Assembly: GCA_035699085.1 (NCBI GenBank) | Contig: DASSBG010000008.1 | Coordinates: 65,832 to 129,831, forward strand | Direction: 5' to 3' | From: DASSBG01 sp035699085 | Lineage (GTDB): Bacteria; Pseudomonadota; Gammaproteobacteria; Xanthomonadales; Rhodanobacteraceae | Length of the DNA stretch: 64,000 nt | In this document: positions 51,233 to 59,333 of the stretch, piece by piece | How positions within the stretch are numbered: the first letter of the stretch is position 1 | How the letters are laid out: each line of letters starts with the position of its first letter | Program-made: the position numbers and the translations under genes | Notes under the pieces: model-generated | Database searches by the model: none | Told to the model about the DNA's origin: nothing | Seen by the model: the letters and a program-made list of their open reading frames with translations, nothing else

Positions 51233-53782
51233 ATGGACATGTTGGCAATACTCACGGGCGCAGTCCTGCTGATTCTCGGCGCGGCACTCGCCGCAGGCGG
51301 GGTCTGGCTGGCATTCCTGGGTGGAAGCTGGGCCTATGTCTTCCTCGGCCTCGGCTGGCTGGCAAGCGGCGTCCTGTTGGTCCTCCGGCGGCGCGCCGCC
51401 CTTGCGGTGTACGCCGTGCTGCTGCTGTGTACGCTGGGCTGGGCGATCTGGGAGGTGGGCCTGGACCGCTGGGCACTGGTGCCACGCTACGCGTTGTTCG
51501 GCCTTGTCGGACTGTGGCTGCTGATGCCGTGGATCAGCGGCGCGCTGCGGATCACGCGCGAGCCGCTGGAAGATCGCCGCACGCGCCGCGCCGCATGGCG
51601 CGGCCCCCGGAGTTTCCTGGCGCTGGCGGTGCTGGCGGCGCTGGTTGTCGGGCTGGTGTCGCTGATCCGGGACCCCTTCGACATCGCCGGCACGTTGCCG
51701 CGCACCGCCGCGGCACCGGCACCTGCGGGCAGCACCGCGCCAGCAGCCGACTGGACCGCCTGGGGCGGCACCGGCCTCGGCCAGCGCTGGTCGGCGCTGA
51801 CGCAGATCACGCCGGCCAATGCCAGCCAGCTGCAGCGCGCCTGGGTCTTCCACACCGGCGACGAGAAGGGGCCGGGCGACCCGGTCGAGACCACTTCCGA
51901 GGACACGCCACTGAAGATCGGCGACACGCTGTATCTGTGCACCACGCACGACCAGGTCGTCGCACTGGACCCCGCCACAGGCAAGCAGCGCTGGCGCTTC
52001 GACCCCGAGGTGAAGTCCGGCCACCAGAACCAGCACCTCACCTGCCGCGGCCTCGCGTACTGGGACGGCACCAAGGCCATGGCTGGCGGGCCGGCGTTGC
52101 CGGCGACACCCGGTAGCGCATTGACGGCCTATGCCGCGAGCGCACCGGCCCCGGCCACATCCGCAGCCCTGGCCGGCGCAGCCGGCAGCGCCCTGCCCGC
52201 CTCGCCAGCCAGCACCGCCATGGCGGCGATGGCTCCCATGCCGGCCGACGCGCCCTGCGCCACCCGCATCTTCGTCGCCACCATCGACGCCCGCCTGTTC
52301 GCGCTCGACGCCGCTACCGGCACACCCTGCACCGGCTTTGCCGACCACGGCGTGATCCACCTCGACCGCGGCATGCCGAACCTCAAGCCCGGCTATTACA
52401 TGCAAACCTCGCCGCCGGTGGCCACGCAGCGGCTGCTGGTGGTCGGCGGCTCGATCAACGACAACGAATCGGTGCACAACCCGTCCGGCGTGATCCGCGC
52501 CTACGACATCCGCAGCGGACGGCTGGTGTGGAACTTCGACCCGGGCAACCCGACGCAGACTGCGCCGCTGCCGGCCGGGCAGCATTACACCGCCGGTGCG
52601 CCCAACCAGTGGGCGCCCGCCAGCGTCGACGAGAAGCTGGGTCTGGTCTACGTGCCCCTGGGCAACCAGTCACCGGATCAGGTCGGCATCCACCGCAGCC
52701 CGCAGGTCGACAAATACTCCAGTTCCATCGTCGCCCTTGACCTGGATACCGGCCAGCCGCGTTGGCGGTTCCAGGCCGTGCACCACGACCTCTGGGACCG
52801 CGACATGCCGGCGCAGCCAAGCCTGCTTGATCTGACCATCCACGGCACGACAGTGCCGGCGCTGGTGGCACCGACCAAACAGGGCGAGGTGTACGTGCTC
52901 GACCGGCGCACCGGCAAACCGCTGCTGCCGGTGCACGAAGTGCCGGCGCCCGCCAGTTCCATTCCCGGCGAGCACGCTTCGCGGAGCCAGCCGATGTCGG
53001 CGCTGAGTTTCATGCCGCCGCCGCTCACCGGCAAGGACATGTGGGGCGCCACGCCGTTTGACCAGCTGGCCTGCCGCATCCAGTTCGAGTCGATGGGCTA
53101 CAGCGGCCCATGGACGCCGCCGGCCACCCACCGCACGCTGACCTATCCCGGCAACTTCGGCGTCTTCAACTGGGGCGGCGTGGCCGTCGATCCGCAGCGC
53201 CAGATCATGATCGCGACGCCGATGCGGCTTGCCTACACCTTCCGCCTGGTTCCGCGGCACAAGCCGCACACCAACCTCGTCAGCAAGGGCAGCCAGGAGC
53301 ACTGGAACGAGAATTACGGCGGCGATTACGCCATCGTGATCAAGCCATTCCTCTCGCCGTTCGGCCTGCCCTGCCAGCAGCCGCCCTGGGGCGCCATGGC
53401 GGGCGTGGACCTGCGCACCGGCAAACTCGCCTGGCGCCACCGCATCGGTACCACTCGCGACCGCATGCCGGACTGGCTGCCGGTTCCGTTCCAGACCGGC
53501 ATGCCGGGGATCGGCGGTGTGCTGGTGACGCCCGGCGGCGTGGCCTTCTACAGCGGCACCACCGACAACTACATGCGCGCCTTCGATGTCGCCACCGGCG
53601 AGCAGCTCTGGCAGGACCGCCTGCCCTATGGCGGTCAGGCGACGCCGATGACGTATTCGGTCAACGGCCGCCAGTACGTGCTGGTCACCGACGGTGGCCA
53701 CGGCTCGGTGGGCACCGACACCGGCGACGCGGTGATCGCCTGGGCCTTGCCGGCCAGCGCGGCGAGCAGCGCCGCTCCATGA
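51233..53782 (+). CDS. gcd: Membrane-bound PQQ glucose dehydrogenase
   Basis: The 849-residue quinoprotein oxidises glucose or other aldoses in the periplasm and passes electrons to ubiquinone. Five membrane helices occupy about residues 3-145, then an eight-bladed PQQ propeller follows. Matching features include the tryptophan-docking type repeats (ALDPATGKQRWRF, VYVLDRRTGKP), the WDRD motif with the active-site Asp (D522), GADMWGA-like KDMWGATPFDQL and GGQATPMTY. It is longer than E. coli Gcd (796) mainly through an Ala/Pro-rich insert at about 283-341. The start is the ATG at 51233. Its stop overlaps the pqqU-like start (ATGA). Confidence 0.95.
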   Translation: MDMLAILTGAVLLILGAALAAGGVWLAFLGGSWAYVFLGLGWLASGVLLVLRRRAALAVYAVLLLCTLGWAIWEVGLDRWALVPRYALFGLVGLWLLMPWISGALRITREPLEDRRTRRAAWRGPRSFLALAVLAALVVGLVSLIRDPFDIAGTLPRTAAAPAPAGSTAPAADWTAWGGTGLGQRWSALTQITPANASQLQRAWVFHTGDEKGPGDPVETTSEDTPLKIGDTLYLCTTHDQVVALDPATGKQRWRFDPEVKSGHQNQHLTCRGLAYWDGTKAMAGGPALPATPGSALTAYAASAPAPATSAALAGAAGSALPASPASTAMAAMAPMPADAPCATRIFVATIDARLFALDAATGTPCTGFADHGVIHLDRGMPNLKPGYYMQTSPPVATQRLLVVGGSINDNESVHNPSGVIRAYDIRSGRLVWNFDPGNPTQTAPLPAGQHYTAGAPNQWAPASVDEKLGLVYVPLGNQSPDQVGIHRSPQVDKYSSSIVALDLDTGQPRWRFQAVHHDLWDRDMPAQPSLLDLTIHGTTVPALVAPTKQGEVYVLDRRTGKPLLPVHEVPAPASSIPGEHASRSQPMSALSFMPPPLTGKDMWGATPFDQLACRIQFESMGYSGPWTPPATHRTLTYPGNFGVFNWGGVAVDPQRQIMIATPMRLAYTFRLVPRHKPHTNLVSKGSQEHWNENYGGDYAIVIKPFLSPFGLPCQQPPWGAMAGVDLRTGKLAWRHRIGTTRDRMPDWLPVPFQTGMPGIGGVLVTPGGVAFYSGTTDNYMRAFDVATGEQLWQDRLPYGGQATPMTYSVNGRQYVLVTDGGHGSVGTDTGDAVIAWALPASAASSAAP

Positions 53783-55950
53783 GGCGCCGCAGCGGCAAGA
53801 TCACGCAAGGTTCCGCCCACCCCGGCCTCGCACTGCTCGTGGCGCTGGCGCCGCTCGCCGCGGCGCACGCGGCCGCCGCACCCGCAAGCGCGGGCAGCGC
53901 AGCGCCGGTGCCGACCGTGGAGCTGCCGGGCATCGTGGTCACGGCGACGCGCCAGGCGCGGCCGGCCTTTGCCGTTCCGGCGGCCATCGACGCCGTGCAA
54001 CTGGGCCGCATCCAGCGCACCACGGCGGACATCAACCCTTCGGAGTACCTGCGCCAAGTGCCCGGCGTGCTGGCCCGCGACCGCCAGAACTACGCCCAGG
54101 ACGAGCAGGTCTCGATTCGCGGCTTCGGCTCGCGTGCCACCTTCGGCGTGCGCGGCGTACGCCTCTATGTCGACGGCATCCCGGCGACCATGCCGGACGG
54201 CCAGGGCCAGCTGTCCAACTTCAGCCTCGGCGCCGCCTCACGCATCGAGGTGTTGCGCGGCCCGTTTTCCGCGCTCTACGGAAACTCCTCTGGCGGAGTC
54301 ATCCAGATCTTCACTGCCGACGGCACCGACCCGCCGCAATGGCGCGCGATGCTCGGCACCGGTCGTCATGGTGCGCGGCGGCTGGAGCTGGGTGCCCGCG
54401 GCATCGTCGGCAGCTACGGCTACAACGTTGACGCCTCGCGCTTTCGCACCGACGGGTTTCGCCGCCACAGCCGCGCCCGCCGCGACAATGGCAACGCCAA
54501 GCTCAAGGTCGACCTCGGTTACGCCGGCCACCTCACGCTGCTGGCCAACAGCGTCGTGGTCAAGGCACTCGACCCCAAGGGCCTGACCCGCGCCGAATAC
54601 CACGCCGACCCGCGCCAGGCCGCGCCCTCGGCATTGACCTACGACACGCGCAAGAGCGTGCGCCAGAACCAGGGCGGCGCGATCTGGCAGGGAGACAGCG
54701 GCGGCGGCGGCCAGTGGCGCGTGCTTGGCTACGCCGGCCACCGGGCGATCGTGCAGTTCCTCTCGGTGCCCGTGGCAGCGCAGGCGGACCCGCTCAGCTC
54801 CGGCGGCGTGATCGACCTTGCCAGCGACTACGCCGGCGCCGACGCGCGCTGGAGCTGGCACGGCGACCTCGCCGGACGCCCGCTGGACTTCACCATCGGC
54901 GCATCCTGGGACAACCAGGACCAGCACCGCCTCGGCTATGACAATTTCGTCGGCCCGCTGCTCGGCGTGCGCGGCGCACTGCGCCGCGACGAGATCGACA
55001 CCGTCAGCGACTTCGACCAGTACGCGCAGGCCTCGTGGGATTTTGCGCCCCGCTGGTCGGCCACCGCCGGCCTGCGCCACAGCGAGGTGCACTTCGATGT
55101 CGACGACCACCATGTCACCATGCGCAACCCCGACGCCAGCAGCGGCAAGGACTACTCGGCCAGCGACCCTGTCTTCGGCCTGATGTTCCGCGCCAGCGAC
55201 GACTGGCACCTTTACGCCGCCTGGGGCCACGGCTTCGAGACGCCGACATTCAGCGAACTCAGCTATCGCAGCGACGGCGCCACCGGGCTCAACTTCGACC
55301 TGCGGGCGGCGCGCTCGGACAACCTCGAGGTCGGCTCCAAGTGGCGCTGGGGCGACGGCGGCAAGCTCGACATTGCGCTGTTCCGTGCACGAACCCGTGA
55401 CGCACTCGCCGTCTACAGCAACGACAACGGCCGCAGCACCTACAGCAACGTCGGCCGCGCGCGCCGTCGCGGGGCCGAACTGGAGTTGCACCTGCCGCTG
55501 GCGGTGCACTGGCGGCTGCAGGCCGCCTACACCTTCCTCGACGCACGCTTCCGCAGCACCTCGTCCGAATGCGCGCGCGCCGCCGACTGCGCCATCCGGC
55601 CGGGCGCGCGCATCCCCGGCGTGCCGCGGCAGGCGCTGAATGCATCGCTGCACTGGCGCGCCGGCAACGGTTGGCACGCGGCGCTGGCGCTGTCGGCAAT
55701 CGGCAACGTGGTGGTCGACGACGCCAACAGCGCAGGGGCGCCGGGCTATGCGCTGCTCGATGCCAGCCTCGGCTACATCGGGCATCTCGGCGACGCCACC
55801 GTCGCGCCGTTCCTGCGCATCGACAACCTCGCCGACCGCCGCTACATCGGCTCGGTCATCGTCAACGAGGGCAACGGCCGTTACTTCGAGCCCGGCCCAG
55901 GCCGCGCGCTCTTCGTCGGCTGCCGCATCCGCTTCGCTGCGCGCGACTAG
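53779..55950 (+). CDS. pqqU: TonB-dependent receptor, PqqU/YncD-like
   Basis: The 723-residue outer-membrane receptor has a signal peptide (about 1-34), a TonB box-like IVVTATRQ, a plug domain and a 22-strand barrel. The plug stretch QNYAQDEQVSIRGFGSRAT, with VDGIPATMPDGQGQ after it, is what I recall from E. coli YncD (PqqU), which imports the cofactor PQQ, and the barrel agrees at GFETPTFSELSYRSDG and SVIVNEGNGRYFEPGPGR. The 4-bp overlap with gcd implies coupled translation. PQQ as substrate is inferred from this similarity plus linkage to gcd. Confidence 0.88.
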   Translation: MRRRSGKITQGSAHPGLALLVALAPLAAAHAAAAPASAGSAAPVPTVELPGIVVTATRQARPAFAVPAAIDAVQLGRIQRTTADINPSEYLRQVPGVLARDRQNYAQDEQVSIRGFGSRATFGVRGVRLYVDGIPATMPDGQGQLSNFSLGAASRIEVLRGPFSALYGNSSGGVIQIFTADGTDPPQWRAMLGTGRHGARRLELGARGIVGSYGYNVDASRFRTDGFRRHSRARRDNGNAKLKVDLGYAGHLTLLANSVVVKALDPKGLTRAEYHADPRQAAPSALTYDTRKSVRQNQGGAIWQGDSGGGGQWRVLGYAGHRAIVQFLSVPVAAQADPLSSGGVIDLASDYAGADARWSWHGDLAGRPLDFTIGASWDNQDQHRLGYDNFVGPLLGVRGALRRDEIDTVSDFDQYAQASWDFAPRWSATAGLRHSEVHFDVDDHHVTMRNPDASSGKDYSASDPVFGLMFRASDDWHLYAAWGHGFETPTFSELSYRSDGATGLNFDLRAARSDNLEVGSKWRWGDGGKLDIALFRARTRDALAVYSNDNGRSTYSNVGRARRRGAELELHLPLAVHWRLQAAYTFLDARFRSTSSECARAADCAIRPGARIPGVPRQALNASLHWRAGNGWHAALALSAIGNVVVDDANSAGAPGYALLDASLGYIGHLGDATVAPFLRIDNLADRRYIGSVIVNEGNGRYFEPGPGRALFVGCRIRFAARD

Positions 55951-56395
55951 GGAATCGAGCGCCGGGAACCGGCACAATCGGCACCGACCGGGCTTCTGCA
56001 GGCGCCTGCAGGCGCGATGGCGGTCGCCTGCACGCAGGCTCCTGCAGGCGCGGCGCAGCTTCGCGCGTCTTCCCCGGCGCCGCCGGCGCCGGGGAAGACT
56101 ACGGGCGACTCGCGGTTCGCTGGTGACGGCGCGAGCACCGGCATAAACCCGCCGTCATTCCGGAGCCGCGCGCAGCGCGGAATCCGGAATCTTCTTGACG
56201 ATTGCGACACAGCAGACAAGATTCCGCATCTGGCTCCGGCAGTCCGGAATGACGGCGCAGGTGGCCGGCGCCGTTGCGCGCCGCGGGAATGCAAAATTCG
56301 GATCGGAGGAGCGGCAGCGGCCGGTCCACGCGGCGCGAGCGGGCATGGCGTGTTGGGGTTCGCTGCGCTCACCACCAACCTGCCGCTCCGCCAAC
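55951..56395. repeat. Repeat-rich intergenic region
   Basis: No gene is seen in these 445 bases. They contain CTGCAGGCGC-type short repeats (about 55995-56055), a GC palindrome GCGCCGCCGGCGCC near 56080, a short copy (about 56067-56112) of the peptidase 3' coding sequence found at 56443-56482, a 108-bp palindromic element (56150-56257) and a family 1 REP-like copy (56351-56383). Confidence 0.7.
56150..56257. repeat. 108-bp palindromic (MITE-like) element
   Basis: Perfect 15-bp terminal inverted repeats, CGCCGTCATTCCGGA at 56150 and its complement at 56243-56257, enclose a second inverted pair (GGAATCTT/AAGATTCC). The whole folds as a long imperfect hairpin with a loop of about 24 bases. No target duplication is obvious and no ORF is inside. 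Confidence 0.7.
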
Positions 56396-57805
56396 TTACG
56401 GTTTCGTCGCGCGCGGCGGGGCGGGTTGTCGCGGCGGCCAGGCGCCGCCGGCGCCGGGGAAGACGACGGGTGACTCGTAGCCGTCGGACGACACGCTGGA
56501 GACGCCAAAGTACCAGTTGTCGATCACCAAGTCCTTCAGCGTGAACTCGGTAACGTCGCCGACGTAGCGCTGGTGCTGCCACATCGGCGCCGCGGTTCGC
56601 CGCCAGTGGATGCGGTAGCCGGCGGTGGCCGCGGCGGCGCCGGCATCGGCCGCCGCCCAGGTCAGTCGCGTGTCGGGCGACAGCCCACCGTGGATCTCCA
56701 CCTCCGCCGGCGGCGCCGGCGCCCAGGCCAGCGAGGCCAGCGCAATGGCGTTGGCGGCGGTCATCTTCGCCAGGTAATCGAAATCCACGTAGCGCAGCAG
56801 GTCGCCGTACCGGATGCCATCCTCGGTGCGCACCGCCTGGTGCTGGTGGCGCCAGTTCTCGTGCGCCTCGTTGATGCGCACGGCGGGGAACCCGTTGGCG
56901 TTGAATGCGATCTGGTCGCCGCCACGCATGTAGCGGTCCTGGCGGTACATCAGCATGAAGTTGAAGTTGGGGATGTAGCGCGCCGCCAGGGCGGTGATGT
57001 AACGCGCCACCTCGCGCGAGGGCGAGTCGACGAAGCCGCCGGTATAACGCAAGGTCGCCAGCTCACGCTCGCTCAGCGTCTGCTTGACGGCCTGCGAAAA
57101 GATGCGCGCCGTGGTGTTGTCGCTGACGCCATCACTGCCGTGGCTGTTGCCGATCATGTCGTTGTTGAGGTTGGCCTCGACATACCAGCCGTGGTCGCGC
57201 GCGTAGTCGGCGATGATGTGGCCGCCGTAAAGGCCCTGCTCCTCGCCGGAGTCGGCCGAGTAGACGATGCTGGCGGCGAACTTGTACTTCGAAAGCACGC
57301 GCGCGGTCTCGATCAGGGCGACGATGCCCGAGCCGTCGTCGTCGGCGCCCGGCGCGAAGGCGGTCGCGTCCATCACGTCGTTGACCCGCGTGTCGAGGTG
57401 CGCGGTCATCACCAGGTGGCGGTTCGGGTCGCTGCCGCCCTTCTGGATGGCGACGATGTCCATCACCTCGACACCGTCGGGCGGCGTGCGCTTGCCGGTG
57501 AAGCGCCGCGCCGGCGTGATGATGGTCAGGCAGCCGCCACAATCGCGGGAGATCTGCTCGAACTGCGCCTTGACCCAGCGCCGCGCGGCGCCGATGCCGC
57601 GGCTGTCGGAGCGGGTGTCGGAAAGCGTGTGGCGGGTGTGGAAGCCGACCAGCGCGGTGTCGAGTGCACGCAGCCTGTCGGCGCTGACCGCGGCGACGAT
57701 CTCGTGCAGCACAGGGTGCGATTGCGGTGGCGGCACCGGCGGGCTGGCTGCGGCCAGCAGTGGCAGCGCGGCAGCGGTGGCAAACATCGAGGCAGTGCGG
57801 ATCAT
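56396..57805 (-). CDS. Secreted M28 zinc aminopeptidase
   Basis: The 469-residue precursor has a signal peptide (about 1-21). The M28 domain (about 90-370) shows di-zinc ligands and catalytic residues: H136 and D138 in TAHLDTR, the bridging Asp in GADDDGSG (about 156), E188-E189 in SGEEQGL, NNDMIG and a late His in NEAHENW. A C-terminal FN3-like domain (about 375-455) follows and a Pro-rich tail ends it. It is an exported leucine-type aminopeptidase by family, with unknown specificity. It lies 55 bases downstream of an amidohydrolase on the same strand. Confidence 0.92.
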   Translation of the reverse strand: MIRTASMFATAAALPLLAAASPPVPPPQSHPVLHEIVAAVSADRLRALDTALVGFHTRHTLSDTRSDSRGIGAARRWVKAQFEQISRDCGGCLTIITPARRFTGKRTPPDGVEVMDIVAIQKGGSDPNRHLVMTAHLDTRVNDVMDATAFAPGADDDGSGIVALIETARVLSKYKFAASIVYSADSGEEQGLYGGHIIADYARDHGWYVEANLNNDMIGNSHGSDGVSDNTTARIFSQAVKQTLSERELATLRYTGGFVDSPSREVARYITALAARYIPNFNFMLMYRQDRYMRGGDQIAFNANGFPAVRINEAHENWRHQHQAVRTEDGIRYGDLLRYVDFDYLAKMTAANAIALASLAWAPAPPAEVEIHGGLSPDTRLTWAAADAGAAAATAGYRIHWRRTAAPMWQHQRYVGDVTEFTLKDLVIDNWYFGVSSVSSDGYESPVVFPGAGGAWPPRQPAPPRATKP

Positions 57806-57860
57806 TTCGTGCTCCGGTGGTGGCTGGCTCCCGTCGCGCCGGCGGCGCAAACGGCGCGGT

Positions 57861-59201
57861 TCAGGGCTGCTTGTAGATCACCCCGCCCTTCATCACGAAG
57901 GGCACGTGCTCGATGGCGCTGATGTCCTGCGTCGGGTCGCCGCGCACCGCGATGATGTCGGCATACAGGCCCTTGCGCAGCTGGCCGAAGGCGTCCTGCT
58001 GGCCAAGAATCTTCGCATCGACCGCAGTGGCGGCCAGCAACGCCTGGGTCGGCGTCATGCCGTCGCGCACCATCCACTCCAGCTCCTTGTAGTTGGTGCC
58101 GTGGGTGAACACGCCGACATCGCTGCCGCAGCCGATGGTGACGCCGGCCTGCATCGCCAGCTTGAACGCATGCGCGGCCTGCTTCATGTCGGCCGTTGGC
58201 GGATCGCCCGGCTTCCAGCCGTCAAAGTATTGCGCGTAGGCCGTCACCGCCTCCAGCGTCGGCAGGTAGGCGACGCCATGCTTCTTCATCAGGGCAAAGA
58301 CTTCTGCGGTGCCGCCGAAACCGTGCTCGATGGTATCGACGCCGGCCATTACCGCGCGGCGCATGCCCTCGGGAGTGGTCGAATGCACCGACACCGGATG
58401 GCCCAGCGAATGCGCGGCCTCGACCGCAGTCTGCAGCTCCTCCTCGGTGAAGGTGGGTACCGAGGCGTGGTTCTTGCCGCAGTGGTAGTCGGCGTACACC
58501 TTGATCCAGTCCGCGCCATGACCGACCTGGGTGCGCACGGCCTTGAGCATCTCGGCGCGGCCGCTGACCGGGATGCCGCCCTGCGGCAGGTCGAGATCAT
58601 CGCGGAAGCCGTACGGGCCGGGTCCGTAGCAATCGGTGGCGACGGTGGCGCGGGTGGCAACGAACAGCCTCGGGCCGGGGATCAGGCCGTTGTTGATCGC
58701 CCGCTGCACCGAGACATCGGCAAAACCGGCACCTTCGGTTCCCAGGTCGCGCAAGGCGGTGAAACCGGCCATCAGCGTCGCCTTGACGTGCTTGACGGCT
58801 TCGATGGTGCGATAAGGCACCGTCTCCTTCAGCACCTGGTCGTTCCACAGCGTCTCGTTGTAGGGGTGCAAAAAGATGTGCGAATGCGCGTCGATCAGCC
58901 CCGGCATCAGCGTGGTGCCGGGCAGTTCGATACGCCGGGCGCCGGCAGGCACAGACAGCGTCGCCGCCGGGCCGACCGCGGCAATCCGCTCACCCTGCAC
59001 CAACACCGCCCAGCCGTCATGGACGTGCCCGTCGCGCGCATCGAACACGCGCGCCGGTTGCAGCAGGTAGGCGGAGTCGCTCGCCTTGGGCGGCGCATCG
59101 GCCGCGACCAAAGCGCCACGCGCCGGGAGTGCCGCGGCCAGCGTGACGAGCGATATTGCCACGGACGCGATGGAATGGATCACCCAGCCTTGCATGCGCA
59201 T
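57861..59201 (-). CDS. Exported metal-dependent amidohydrolase
   Basis: The 446-residue precursor has a signal peptide (about 1-34). It belongs to the amidohydrolase superfamily, imidazolonepropionase-like subgroup: the metal ligands are in DAHSHIF, the carboxylated lysine in WIKVYAD, His in VSVHST and EHGFGG, and the Asp in GCGSDVG. Secreted members cleave dipeptides or cyclic amides such as prolidase-type substrates. The ATG at 59201 is used; a second ATG lies two codons in. It is cotranscribed with the M28 peptidase, which suggests joint peptide breakdown in the periplasm. Confidence 0.9.
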   Translation of the reverse strand: MRMQGWVIHSIASVAISLVTLAAALPARGALVAADAPPKASDSAYLLQPARVFDARDGHVHDGWAVLVQGERIAAVGPAATLSVPAGARRIELPGTTLMPGLIDAHSHIFLHPYNETLWNDQVLKETVPYRTIEAVKHVKATLMAGFTALRDLGTEGAGFADVSVQRAINNGLIPGPRLFVATRATVATDCYGPGPYGFRDDLDLPQGGIPVSGRAEMLKAVRTQVGHGADWIKVYADYHCGKNHASVPTFTEEELQTAVEAAHSLGHPVSVHSTTPEGMRRAVMAGVDTIEHGFGGTAEVFALMKKHGVAYLPTLEAVTAYAQYFDGWKPGDPPTADMKQAAHAFKLAMQAGVTIGCGSDVGVFTHGTNYKELEWMVRDGMTPTQALLAATAVDAKILGQQDAFGQLRKGLYADIIAVRGDPTQDISAIEHVPFVMKGGVIYKQP

Positions 59202-59333
59202 CACGATTGCCCCTTCGGGTATATCGCCAAAGACTATACAGCCGCCGCCAGGCCCACAACCGCACGCCTGACACCCGACACGATGCCGACTCCGCGCTAG
59301 CATAGGCCGCTTCACCAGTCGGAATGACCTGGA

